From contig JAOBSW010001127.1 in the NCBI GenBank assembly GCA_026214975.1, forward strand, positions 170,566-234,565: DNA of 64,000 nucleotides. Reading direction: 5' to 3'. Source of the stretch: Gentiana macrophylla (lineage: Eukaryota > Streptophyta > Magnoliopsida > Gentianales > Gentianaceae). The notes below the pieces were generated by a model. The model did not search any database, was not told the origin of the DNA, and saw only the letters and a list, made by a program, of their open reading frames with translations. Position numbers and translations under genes: made by a program. Of the stretch, positions 10,919-22,050 are shown piece by piece (position 1 is the stretch's first letter; each line of letters starts with the position of its first letter).

Positions 10919-11886
10919 ATGAGTGAGCCGATTATTCTTACTGATAGTTCAATCGAAGCTTTGTTCGAGTCTGAGCCGGAATTAGAGAGTGAAACTTCCG
11001 AACTTAGGGTTAATCCTGAGAACCTTGTTCTTCCCCTAGCCGAGAACTCTAATCCCCAACCTTTAATCAATCGTAGGGGAATTGAGCATCAGGTATTAGC
11101 CCCTCAATTCGATCCGTCCTACTCAGGTACTTCACGGTCCTCCGGGACTTCAAAATTTGTTTCTGACCCTAAAAGCACACATGGCTTTAAAGTCACAGGC
11201 CGCTTGTCACAGTATCGACTCTAAGTTAAAAAAGAAGGACTTAGCATCCTTCTGTAAACAGTATGATATGGGAAATCCGTTATACAAACCCACACTTCCT
11301 GCCCCCGGGGTTTACGCTTACCAGGCACCTGCCGGTTACTGCCCAGTCTACAATGAGCAACTCCTCTGTGGTTTGAGGTTTCCGGTGTGTCCTGTCCTGC
11401 TGGCTGTCTTAGAGCACTATGGGCTAGGGCTTGCCTAGATTGTCCCGAAAGGTATAAGAGCGATAGTGCACTTTGCCATCTGGTGCCGATGTGCCTGCAT
11501 CCCCTTCATTGTCCAGTATTTCCGACTCTTCCATCAATGCAAACAAGTGCCGGAACAGGCTGGTTATTACTGTTTTCCTCATCGGGGAGAGTTCTTGAAG
11601 GACGTCCGGCTCACTGAGAAAGGGGAGACTTCCTACAAAGGCTGGAAAAACTGGTTTTTCTTCCTTTGTCCCGAGGTAGAATTTAACCTGGGTAGATGGA
11701 ATACTGCCGACCTGGGCAGCGATCCTCGACCCACAGACATCGATAAAAAGCTGATAGACGACCTTCAGAAATGTGTCCTCTATGTTAGAATGAAGAAGTA
11801 CTCTGCTGCTTTAATTAATTCCACCAAACTGTCTACTACCGGCCCTAACCCTTACAGGGATCTGAATAAAGAGGAATACAAAACCT
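10919..11886 (+). pseudogene. Antisense ORF of element X, exon 1 (gypsy-type transposon domain)
   Basis: Starts at ATG 10919 (MSEPIILTDSSIEALF), with an acidic, Ser-rich N-terminus of about 100 aa. A frameshift near 11215 follows, then a globular domain: YKPTLPAPGVYAYQAP, CGLRFPVCPVLLAVLEHYGL, KGWKNWFFFLCPE. This pattern resembles the plant 'putative gypsy type transposon' family (Pfam PF04195 type; from memory, not searched). One in-frame TAG at 11435-11437 replaces a Gln. It is encoded opposite to gag-pol. A homologous domain is at 56233-57061 in element W. A donor-like GTAGGG follows at 11887. Biochemical role unknown. Confidence 0.7.
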
Positions 11887-11964
11887 GTAGGGTTTTTACA
11901 CTTGATTATCTATTTTTGTTTTTATGAAATAGTTGTGCTGACCTTTCTGTTTTGCTGTTGACAG
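11887..11964 (+). other. Intron 1 of the antisense ORF of X
   Basis: A GT donor after the last aligned codon of exon 1, then a T-rich stretch and a strong acceptor TTTTGCTGTTGACAG ending at 11964. Element W has an intron at the same place (57062-57179). Confidence 0.6.
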
Positions 11965-11989
11965 TGTCATCTTTTGTTGAGCTGCTCAC
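11965..11989 (+). pseudogene. Antisense ORF of X, start of exon 2 (split by E1)
   Basis: Twenty-five bases of exon 2 (SSFVELL frame) precede the E1 insertion. The frame resumes at 35217 after removing E1 and the duplicated CTCAC. CTCAC at 11985-11989 is the left target-site copy. Confidence 0.6.
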
Positions 11990-12327
11990 TGTTAACGGTG
12001 AATTTTATGGTTTTTATCGCTTTATTCCGTAACAATATTCTTCGTATTTTATTACTTTTTATAGAAAAGTAGGAGTTTAATTGAAATATTGAGATAATGA
12101 AGTTCGAAATGTTTTAAAGTGCAAAATCGAGTTGTGTATGTGTTTTTTATGTGTTTATGTACGATTTTACACTTTGCTCGTGTTTACCATCTTGTAGGTA
12201 TGCTTGCATGCCTGAGAAGGAGCTTAAAAGATGTTTACTTGAAGATTTAATGGCAAGAAAGAGATACAAAATTGAGATTGGCATGAAGACACATTGATGG
12301 CTGAACTGGCGACTGAGTCCCGTCCAG

Positions 12328-12555
12328 TGGACGGGTGTTTGAAGGACCAGACGGGCGTCCACTGAGCTGTTGGATTCGGAGAAGGCAGAAATTTGCTGGA
12401 CGAGCGTCCAGGAGAGGAAACTTGATTCAAAGTTTTGAATATTCCAGTGGACGAGCGTCCATTTTTGCATAGGACGGACGTCCAAGAAGACTCGGCCCGA
12501 CTCGATGAATTTTGTGAAGATTGGACGGGCGTCTACCTTGTTGGACGGGCGTCCA
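12328..12555 (+). promoter_or_regulatory. Array of 14-bp palindromes in E1 U3
   Basis: Copies at 12328 (degenerate), 12348-12361, 12397-12410, 12448-12461, 12471-12484, 12522-12535 and 12542-12555. The common form is TGGACGNGCGTCCA with arms TGGACG/CGTCCA. Spacings vary from 20 to 75 bases, so this is a cluster of sites and not a tandem repeat. Its position directly upstream of the TATA box suggests transcription-factor sites (inference). Confidence 0.7.
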
Positions 12556-12588
12556 ATCGCCGACTTAACCCTAGCCACCTCAAAATCT

Positions 12589-12596
12589 TATAAATA
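12589..12596 (+). promoter_or_regulatory. TATA box of E1 5' LTR
   Basis: TATAAATA, the only clear TATA consensus near the array. The same motif occurs at 34221-34228 in the other LTR. Confidence 0.65.
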
Positions 12597-13574
12597 CCAG
12601 CGCATATCAAACCCTAAGTGGGCATCATATCATTCATTCAGAAATTCACAGCAGCTGCATATTCCACAAAGAGCAAACACAGAGATGAATTCTTCCATCT
12701 CAACAATCATGATCACCAATATGATTGTTGGCTAAGCATCTTGCGGTGGGACAACGGAGGAAACCAATCAACAACCACACCAACTAGAAGATTTTAAATT
12801 ATATCTTTAGTGAGTTAAATTTACTATTTTTCATCAATTGAATTTTGTAATAATTGTATATGTTTTATTGAATCGAGCGATCGATGAAACTACCGTTCTA
12901 ATTGAATTTATATGAGAATATTATTCAAGTTGTGATTTCTTTCAATTGATGCAATTAATTGTGATTCAAGAGATTGTTTATGATTAATTGAGTAGAGTAT
13001 TGGAGACAATCTCATGATCGTGTTATGCATGCTAGTTTAGTTTTGCTTGAGAAAGAAAACGAAACCCTAGAAATTGATTAAAGAGATTTAATCGAATTCG
13101 TGATTTGATCATTACTAAAAATCGTACCTTTAGCTCACAATCTAGTTGGGGTTGGTTGGTTGATTCTAGTTGCCTTGCCGTTCTTTTAATTCTTTGATAA
13201 ACCAATTTGTTCGTATCAATTGTGATTGCTACGATTAGTTATTTCTAGAACTTTAGTTGTTACCCGCTGTTTTCTGCATATTTCTGTTTCCCAGCACGTC
13301 ACCGGACGCCCGTCCACCCTCAGTGAACGGCCGTCCAGTGTTGAATTTTTCTGTTTTCTGCTATTTTAGTCACTGTTCTTCGTTTCTATTTTACAATTAA
13401 TATAAACCTTAGTTTTAGATAATAATTTGTGACATAATCGATTTAATAACTACATCTTAATCCGATAAACATTCGACTCCCTTAGGACGACCCGTTAACA
13501 CCCTTTACTACAAGCCTTATACTTGGGGTGTTTCGGTTTATAAATTTAAAACTAGTTTTTACCGAACAAGTTTT

Positions 13575-13592
13575 TGGCGCCGTTGCTGGGGA
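13575..13592 (+). other. Primer-binding site of E1
   Basis: TGGCGCCGTTGCTGGGGA, six bases after the LTR end; nearly identical to the Asp-tRNA-type PBS of Athila/Tat elements. Confidence 0.85.
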
Positions 13593-13776
13593 GTCGGTAA
13601 CGGTTGTCGGATTCTTATAGGTGCTAATCTAAAAGGTACGTTTATTTTATTTTATCATAGTTTGTCTTTTTTTTATTTATATTTTTCATATTTAACTTTT
13701 ATTTTTCATAGTTTAGATTTGCCTTAGATTTTAGAAGCCTTTATTCAAAAAAAAAAAAATAAAATAAGAAACTTTC

Positions 13777-13907
13777 TAAACGGTCGTCCAGACTCAACGC
13801 CGCTGCCCCCCAATTTGTCTTCTGAATGCTAGTTCAGTGACCTGAACGAGCGTTCACCTCCAGAATTTCCCCTGAACCAGCGTTCACTCATACTGAACGC
13901 CGGTTCA
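13777..13907 (+). promoter_or_regulatory. Palindrome array in the E1 leader
   Basis: Five 14-mers: TAAACGGTCGTCCA (13777), TGAATGCTAGTTCA (13823), TGAACGAGCGTTCA (13843), TGAACCAGCGTTCA (13873) and TGAACGCCGGTTCA (13894). The arms are TGAAC/GTTCA, so this is a variant of the LTR motif with A replacing G at position 3. Confidence 0.65.
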
Positions 13908-14125
13908 ATCTCTTAAATTGTCACCTCTCTTCTTCTCTCTTCTCTCTTTCTAAACCTCTAAACCCTCTAATCTTCTCTACATTCGTTCTCATCAACCCTA
14001 AGGTTGATTTCTTCCTATTTCGCTCTTACGGTTTATGGAAACCGGGAGTAAGAAGGACCTCTTACCTTTAATCCCGAACTGAGCGATCTATTCTCGGGAG
14101 AAAGCTCTTCCCTAATCCAGACATT

Positions 14126-15353
14126 ATGGCTAACGAAGTTCCAAATCCAGATCCTCAAGCCCAAATGAATCGATCCTTCAGCGAGATGAGCAATACAACA
14201 ACAACAAAATCAACAAGTGTGGGATAAATAATCAATTTCAACAATTCCGTCAAAACCACTAAACCAATTAAATAAATCATGCCCCTATCTTGACCAAGAC
14301 TTCCCGGAAGGGCATAGACCTATTCGCAACATGGGGCAACTGAACATCGATCTGAAAAATGGAGTGGTTGGGCTGGTCCAGAATAGTTTTTTTCATGGTA
14401 CTGCTGAAGAAGATCCTCATGACTTCTTGCCCACCTTCGTTCAAATCTGCGAAGCAGGCCACTATCCTGGTATTGATTCTGAGATTGTCAAGTTAAAACT
14501 CTTCCCGTTTGCTCTAAAGGGTGAAGCAAACCGTTGGTTCAAATCTTTAGCCCATCATTCTCTCCGTTCCTGGAATGATGTCAAAAGAGCCTTTGCTCTG
14601 AAGTTTGTCTCACCTGGGACAATCATGGACATGAAAAGGGAGATAGCCATATTTGAACAACTTGATGGTGAGAGTGTGGGGAAAGCATGGGAGAGACTAA
14701 ATCTGCTGATGAGGAAGTGCCCCAACCATGGATACAGTAGACATGAGCTACTAGAGTTATTCTACAGAGGTGTCTCTCAACCAAATAGAGACTACCTTGA
14801 TTCAACTGCTCATGGATCCTTCCTAGTTGGAGGTGATGATGCTGCTTACAGGGTAGCTGAAACTATAGCAAAGAATAGCATGTGGTCAACTCCAAGGAAG
14901 ACCAATGTTAGTGGGAATAAGAAGGAATCTGCAGCGAGAAATTCTAAGACTAAGATGTTAGTTGCTCAAATGGAAGTGATGAGCAAGCAGCTAGCCAATT
15001 TACAAATGCAGCAGCAACGAGGGCCGTCAGATGTGAACTACCTGGGAATGCAGGCGGGAAATGAGATGAATGAGGAAGTGAATTTAATGGAGAATCATAA
15101 CCAAACCTTCAGAAACTTCAATCAGGACCAGAATCATTCCGGATTTCAACGTCCCAATTTTAATCAAGCCAATGCACCACCTGGCCCATCCAATTCAAAA
15201 CCGTCTTTCAACTCAAGTTATCAAAGACCACCTCCTAGGATGGTTAATCAATCTCACAATCCTCACTCCCAAAGACCTCAAGGTGGTTGGAATCAAAACC
15301 AACATCATAACCAAACCACCTCTTGTGTCCTCAACATAAGTTTGATGAGCTAG
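14126..15353 (+). pseudogene. Gag of E1
   Basis: ATG at 14126 begins a 33-codon frame ended by TAA at 14225-14227. The main gag frame resumes upstream of 14331 and is open to 15353. The Retrotrans_gag core is clear: EEDPHDFLPTFVQICEAG, LKLFPFALKGEANRWFKSL, SWNDVKRAFALKFVSPG and HELLELFYRGVSQPNRDYL. A Gln/Asn/Pro-rich C-terminus (around residues 230-330 of the open stretch) is typical of Athila Gag. It would form the particle and package RNA. The frameshift between 14227 and 14300 makes it non-functional as written. Confidence 0.88.
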
Positions 15354-15718
15354 TAGACATGGTGAAGACCACGGCTACTAGTGTCAAGGCAATATAGAGA
15401 CAAAGTTGGTCGGATGGCGGACCAACAAGCAAGCAGAGCCACGGTAAACTTCCAAGTTATAAAGAAATTCTAAAGCAGATATCAATGTTTGCACTGCCAT
15501 CACACCTCAATGGGAGTATGGAGACGAAGAGCTGAATGAGGTCACTCTATGAAGTGGTAAGCAGGCGGGACCCGGAAAGATGTCGGGAAACGAGTAGCCC
15601 CTCCTGACACCATAAGTTCAGGAGGGGGCAATCAGAAGTTAAATACCGAAGAAAGCAACAGTGAGGAGGAGCTTAATGATGATGATTCTTCACGGGATGA
15701 AATTATTCTGATAAAGAA
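15354..15718 (+). pseudogene. Gag-PR junction of E1, frame-broken
   Basis: No long open frame. Low-homology codons with several stops join the end of Gag to the basic segment before protease. No separate gene is seen. Confidence 0.4.
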
Positions 15719-16570
15719 ATGAGGAAAAGTCAGGTGGCTGTACCCCTGACAAAGAAGAGGGAGGAAAAGTTTGTCAGATGGAAGGATAAGGAAGACGAAG
15801 CCATAAGAAATCAAGCCATGAACAATGATAAAGCCCTTCCTTATCCACCAAAGAAGAAAGAGAATACCCTCAGTCATGACAGAAAATATGACGGAGTGTG
15901 GAGGATGCTCAAAGACACCAAAGTGAGTATACCCCTAGCTGAGGTATTGACTGAAATGCCCAAGTGCTCTAAGTATCTTAAGGAAGTTTGTGGGAGCAAG
16001 AAGAAGCTTCAAGGGATGGCGGAAGAAGTTTTAAGAGAAGATTGCTCTATGGTTTCACAAAAAGTTTCTACTAAGCAATGTGACCCCGGAAGACCTTCAA
16101 TCTCTTGTGAGATTGAAGGCCACATGTTCCAAAACGTCTTATGCGACTCAGGGGCCTCTATAAATGTGATGCCATTGAACGTCTGCAAAATGCTTGGTTT
16201 AGATAAAAGAATGCGGGAACGCCCTATTTCTCTTTAGATGGTAGACCGATCTAGCCGCTCAGCAGCTGGTTGTCTTACTAATGTTCTTCTCCATGTTGAA
16301 GACTTGGTTTTCCCTACCGACTGGGTTATCTTAGACTATCTGCCTGACAAAGATATGCCCCTAATTCTAGGCCGGACCTTTTTGGACACCTCTGCCGCCC
16401 TCATCGATTTCTATAAGGGTCAGATTACGCTTAGAGTTGATGATACATCTGTTACCTTCACACGAGGGAAAAGTCCTGAGAAAAACTTGATTGAAGAAAT
16501 CTCGTTCGTCGAAGCAATTTATGAGGACGAAGAAGATGCCAACTCTGAAGAAGCGGAAGAGCTAACATAG
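15719..16570 (+). pseudogene. Aspartic protease region of E1
   Basis: Two abutting stretches (15719-16237 and 16238-16570) in the same frame, split by one TAG at 16235-16237. The first ends with the active site VLCDSGASINVMPLNVC (DSGAS). The second carries DMPLILGRTFLDTSAALID, the C-terminal retropepsin motif, and a run of acidic residues. The N-terminal basic segment EVLTEMPKCSKYLKEVC is typical of Athila/Tat. Function: polyprotein maturation. Active-site Asp is present. Confidence 0.88.
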
Positions 16571-17362
16571 ATAGGTGTTTTCGAAGCTATAAACACTAAA
16601 GATCAAGCTGATTGTGGACCATCTTCTATTCCATCACAGGCCGTAGTCACTGACGAGTCGTCTTCACAACTTGCTCACACTAAGCCTGTCAATGAACACG
16701 AAACATGGAATTTCCCAGCGATGAACGATGATTTCAAAGAGCTGCATCAGGAAGACTTTAACCCTGTAGAAGAGGAAGCCCTGATGGGTAGTTGGGACGA
16801 AGTGGATTTCTGGAGAGAGACTATTCATTAGGAGGTTGATGATTGGGAACAGCTAGCAAAGGAGCTAGAAGATGAAGAGTTGATTAAGATGATCAAGCAT
16901 AAGAAGGAGGAAGCGGGTCTTGTGAAGGATCCTATGGATGATGTGATCCAGTACCTTTAGGGGTTATGCCTCGGGAAGATGAGGTATTCTTGACCAACCA
17001 CTTCAAGCCCATAAGGAAAAAGGTGGCCCGTTAAAATCCAGAGATTGAGCAACCACCTACTGACTTGGAGCTTAAACCGCTTCCGCAACACCATAAGTAC
17101 ATTTTTCTTAAGGGACGGTGAGAAGTTGCCCTTAATCATCTCTTCAAAACTCGAGCCGAACAAGAAGCACTCGCGATAAAAGTGCTTGAAAAACATCCTC
17201 GCGTTCGGATGGCAAGTGGGTGATATCCGAGGAATCAGCCCCGATGTGTGCATGCATAAAATCCGAACAGAGAAAGGAGCTAAGAAAGTCAGACAACCTC
17301 AGCGAAGGCTGAATCCGTACATGCAGGAGGTTGTCAAGAAATAAGTCATCAAATGGTTAGAC
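16571..17362 (+). pseudogene. Acidic linker and N-terminus of RT, E1
   Basis: A linker rich in Glu/Asp (DWEQLAKELEDEELIKM near 16845-16895), then RT N-terminal motifs in shifting frames: FGWQVGDIRGISPDVCMHK near 17200-17260 and RRLNPYMQEVVKK near 17300-17340, ended by TAA at 17341-17343. At least three frame or stop defects. Confidence 0.7.
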
Positions 17363-18098
17363 ATGGGAATCATCTATGCAATCGCCGACAGTGAGTGGGT
17401 TAGCCCCACTCAAGTTTTGCCAAAGAAGGGAGGTATTACCGTGGAAAAGAATGAAAAAGAGGAAGAAGTAGCTTTATGCCTTGTGACTGGCTACAGGGTC
17501 TGCATTGATTATCGCAGATTGAATGAAGTCACCGCCAAAGACCATTTCCCCTTACCTTTCATTGACCAGCTTCTTGAAAGACTGAGTGGTCATAAGTATT
17601 ATTGTTTCCTCGATGGATATTCTGGTTACTTCCAGATAGCCATCGACCCTAATGACCCGGAGAAGACTACGTTTACGTGTCCATCAGGCACTTTTGCTTT
17701 TCGTAGAATGCCTTTCGGGTTATGCAATGCACCAACAACATTTCAACGGTGCATGTTGGCCATTTTCGATGGACTTGTGGAGAAATGTATGGAAGTCTTC
17801 ATGGATGACTTCTCAGTCTATGGCGATAGCTTTGATGAGATCTTGGAAAATCTAGATATGGTACTTCAACACTGTGTTGAAAAGAATTTAGTACTCAACT
17901 GGGAGAAATGCCATTTTCTAGTAGATGAAGGAATTGTTCTAGGACACAAGGTGTCCGAGATCGTATTCAGTTGATAAGGCTAAAGTAGAGGCCATTGAAA
18001 AGATGGCGTACCCGAAAACAGTGAAAGAGGTACGAGGTTTTCTAGGTCATGTTGGCTTCTACATGCAGTTTATTCAGGGTTTTTCCACCATCACCAAG
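17363..18098 (+). pseudogene. Reverse transcriptase of E1, interrupted by E2
   Basis: Motifs in order: SEWVSPTQVLPKKGG, YRVCIDYRRLNEVTAKDHFP, YYCFLDGYSGYFQIAIDP, FRRMPFGLCNAPTTFQRCM and catalytic box VFMDDFSVYGDSFDE (FMDD, the Athila variant of YxDD). The frame shifts near 17960, then continues (KVEAIEKMAYPKTVKEVRGF) to 18098, where E2 is inserted. The same protein resumes at 30067. Copies element RNA to DNA. Confidence 0.92.
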
Positions 18099-19829
18099 TG
18101 TTCGCGGTTTTATACAAAGCAAAAGATAACAAGTAATAAAATAAAACCGATGTCAGCCCCAAGTGCGAAGGCTCGCAGCTAGTGGTGAAACCGGATCGTA
18201 TCCGCAGGACTTGTACGAAAAGAGTTTTTGCCTTCGATTTCTTTTATAAAGTTGATGATTATGATCTCGGATTTTCAATTAACAAACTAAGGTAGCAAAC
18301 GTGAAAATAAATAAAACTACGATAATAAAATTTATAATTTAAAACAACTAGAACGCACCGATGATCCACCACCCCACCGAAAATAACAAGAAAGACACAT
18401 ATTCATTCGTAAGTTCTTGGATTATTATCTCGCTAAAGAGGCATTTTCCTTTCGGTTCATCGCCTTTTAATTAGTTCACCACTCTCGGTACAACTAAAGC
18501 ATTTACGGATCAAAGATATGGATATAAATCCTAATCTAATAACATTCACCCTCAACTTACGTATGTTGGAAGAATATTATCATTCTCCTTCACGGTAATC
18601 TACGAATTCATCAACTTCCGTATCTAAATTCGATCAAGATGCAACATAAGTATAGATCATACAAATTGCACATAAACAATTCAAACATGAAGGAAGAACA
18701 AGAAACTCACTAGAACAAATGAAAACGAAATCCTTGTTTATTCCGGTGATGGTGGCTTCACAACGATGGTTCTAGCTTGAGACCTTAGCCAATCATCCTC
18801 GATTATGATTTGAATCGGGCCGTAGCTCGAGAATTACAACAAGATTACTATTCTAATTTATTCTCGGCATAACGCCTACAGAGTATTTACATAAAAGACG
18901 GAAAAGTAAAAGCTTGGCCAAAAGTGACCAAGGAGGCGCCTTTATGGATGGAAATGAGGGAGTTCTTATAGGAGAGTTGAGGGAGGTGTATAAAGGGAGA
19001 GGTTGTAGTTGAGGAGATATTTTTGGGAGAATATGCTAAGGAATATTCTCAAGTTTGTTATAAGCATGTGGGAGGTGATAATGACTTTGCATGTGAAGGT
19101 GAGGAGTCACTAAAATAGCATGTGGAGTTTTTATGACTCATCATCATCATCATTAAGGAGCACATGGAGTAACATGCATCAAACTTGGCCAAAATATCTC
19201 CGGTTCGTCCGTAATTCCAGTGATTCGGTAAAAATCATAACTTGAGTTGTAGACCTCCGATTGACGTGATTCAAAATGCGTTGGAAAGCTCATTTTAGTA
19301 TCTACAACTTTCGTCAAGAACTCTTCCCTGAAAATGCCTCTAAGTCGGGTAAAATTCCCATCGAAAAACAGGTTACGGTAGAAGCACGTTGGAAAATATT
19401 GATCCGTTGATCTCGTAAACTCGTGGCATCTTCTTCTTTTCCTCAAAATCCATCTTTTAGGCCTCAAAATATAATGTTACGTGGCATATTTTGAAATACT
19501 TGATCACCAAGTTTGGGCGAATCGAATCAAGCTTTCTTTATTCGAATCGAGCTTTCATCATAATTTTCATCCGATCTTCGTTTAAGCTCCTAATTTAACA
19601 TGCAAGCGTACCTACATTCATGATAACATCGTGCAAAATGTAACATCTCATATCTAAAGATATTTATCCAATAAAATCACATAATTAACACAAATTTGCA
19701 CTTAACCACTTTTAAAACTCATTTGCTCAATAATTCTATTAAACCCTTAATTTCTATGCAAATTATACGAATATGGAGGAAATCGTTATAAAATATAACG
19801 TTATAAATCATGTAAAATCACCCTAAACA
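18099..19829 (-). repeat. 3' LTR of E2
   Basis: The minus strand starts TGTTTAGGGTGA (19829) and ends AACCGCGAACA (18099). It is closely similar to 28327-30066, with many of the differences being one-base indels. Confidence 0.92.
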
Positions 19830-19844
19830 ACTCCCCCACACTTA
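19830..19844 (-). other. Polypurine tract of E2
   Basis: The minus strand reads TAAGTGTGGGGGAGT directly before the LTR start. Confidence 0.85.
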
Positions 19845-22050
19845 GCTTTTGCTCTCGTCGAGCAAAACAAAACAAGAATCAAGGCTCGAAAAAGATAGAC
19901 ACCTCAGCAAATACAACATATACTCAATAAATCAGAGGTTCACCCTGATGTGTGTGCATAGCCATAGAAAACTTCCACTAAGTCCAAACTCGAAAATTTC
20001 AAGCAACTAGCAAATACCCCCTTCAAATTAGTAACAAATGATACTTATAAGTGTACCTACAAACGCGTGACATATCCTGAAAAGAATGATAGAATATATC
20101 TAGGGCCTTTTCGATATACTCGAGAGGATAATCCCTACAACATATCTCATCACATTATCTACTGGGATAAGGTATCACGATAACTAAGTCCTTAACTTAT
20201 TCATAATAATAAATTTTTTTTTACATTTTTATTTCACTTTTTTTTTTTTTTTTTCAACACACATCGAATGAGCTTTTGCCCGTCATACTAGAATAGGACA
20301 TTTCGAGATAATCCCTATCTACTCAAATCATAAGGCGACTTTTTCTAAGCGTCGTGAGCTTTTGGTCATCATAGTGGTATAGGACATTTCGAGATAATGC
20401 CCTACCGCACTCAAATCATCGACCGACTTTCGACACACACAATTGATTACTTTTTCGAGATTTCGCGCGGCAAGTGGTTAACATGCTAAAAGCAATTCAA
20501 ACCTCTTGAGCATAACACCTCAAGCAATGATTTATTTGTTAATTATTGTGCAAGAACATTAGTTATGTTTCACTTATCACATTCAAACGTTCAGATATTC
20601 ACAATATATCATACTCGGCTATAAACACAAACTATCATAATTTTCACGATACGGTACGTTAGCACTAAGCACATGACTTATAAGATAATCAAAAATCACT
20701 AATCAAAAAGGGTATAGCTTTATAATTTAGCTCATCATTCACTATGGCTCGTGAAAAATATATTGGGTGAAACAACTAACTTATCGAACATACGGAATAT
20801 AGCATTAATGACTATAAAAATAACGAACAAAGATATGCATTGTTTACTCGGGAATAAACAAAAATTTGAAAATTTAGCCCATTTAGCATAGAATCAAAAT
20901 AATTTAAGCAAATGGTAGATACATATAACCGACTATTCCTCCCCACACTTAAATCACAACATGTCCTCGGGTTGTGCGAGAATGTAAAAAGAAAAGAACA
21001 CTTAGTCGATTGTGGTTCGAAAGTGGCAATTCGGAAGTGGCCTAGAATCGACTCGAAATGCTCGATGAAATCAAGAGATCGTGGACCATCCACCGTGGCT
21101 GATTTATCTAAAAGCTCACAATCAATCGCTATCGCAAAAATCCCGCACACCATGGGAAAACAAGACGTACCTCGGGGATAGGGGCACAAAAGATGATAGA
21201 CAAAGCAATATCATGGAATAAAGGCAGAAATAAACTCTGAGACAAAAGGAAAAGATATCTAGGTTACCGTCCTAGTAGGGCTTAATTATAGTCGGGAGCT
21301 CGACTAGACAATAAAATTTCAACTCGGGTTAGCTTTGAATTTCCTATTCCCTTAGTTGCATAGTAGTTAAACTAATACATGTCACACATTATTTGAAAAT
21401 TTAAAGCAGCAGACTAGGTCATGATATGAAATATGTGACAAAGTATTAACTATGAGTCTTTTATACCCAGATCCTCAAGGGTTATTTCAAATTGTTCTAA
21501 CAACCTAAATCTAAGAAATGATGCATTTGAATTTTTCTTTGTACTCCTCGGGATTTTCGGATAACCTCCTAATCGTTCCCTTTAAATGACATTCAAACAT
21601 TCATCCCGAGACTTGGTGAAACAAAATGAAAATCAATTCGAAGTATTGGAAAACTATTATCCAAAGTATGAGTAAAGTATAATGCAAAATGTAGAGTTTT
21701 TTGTTTTTTTTTTTTTTTTTTTTTTTAAACGGGTTGCCTCCGGTAGCGCTTTTGGTTAATGTCGTTTGCTCGACAACCCAAAAATTTCAACCCGGTCGGG
21801 CCGGTGAGGCCTCTTTTCGGAATCATTCTTGATTTCCTCGGGGTCAGCAAGATGGATCCCACAAAAACAAAGTCTCGCCAACGTATTGGCCATATCAAGA
21901 AACTTCTGTATCCACTTTGTTCCTATGGTTCTTCTCTTCTTCTTTTAGATTTCAGTTCCACAAGTCGAGGTGTATCATCAATAATCACAATATCATCAAA
22001 GAATTCACAGAGACGTAAATCATCGGGTTCCAAAAGATCGGAGTTGTCTT
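19845..22050 (-). other. 3' untranslated region of E2
   Basis: About 2.2 kb without protein homology. It contains two hairpin units with loop core TATCTCGAAA (minus strand) at 20380-20404 and 20294-20317, T/A runs near 20235-20254 and 21702-21726, and a second purine tract (minus strand AAGTGTGGGGAGG, near 20940-20952). Long 3' UTRs of this kind are normal for Athila elements. Confidence 0.6.

Larger units (their letters stand above)
11990..13568 (+). repeat. 5' LTR of E1
   Basis: A 1579-bp LTR. U3 holds seven copies of a 14-bp palindrome of the TGGACGGGCGTCCA kind (12328-12555), followed 34 bases later by TATAAATA at 12589-12596. Two more copies lie near the LTR end (13303-13337). It ends ACCGAACA. 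Transcription probably starts about 30 bases after the TATA box (inference). Confidence 0.9.

Noticed and set aside
12147..12578. Minus ORF of 143 aa (and its copy at 33878-34210) with repeated DARP/DVRP-like words
   Set aside because: The protein repeats are simply the translated palindrome array of the LTR; the frame runs against the element and has no independent support.
16630..16670. CTGACGAG resembling the core of a hammerhead ribozyme
   Set aside because: No GAAA core box or third stem at the right distance; it is inside the protease-RT linker.
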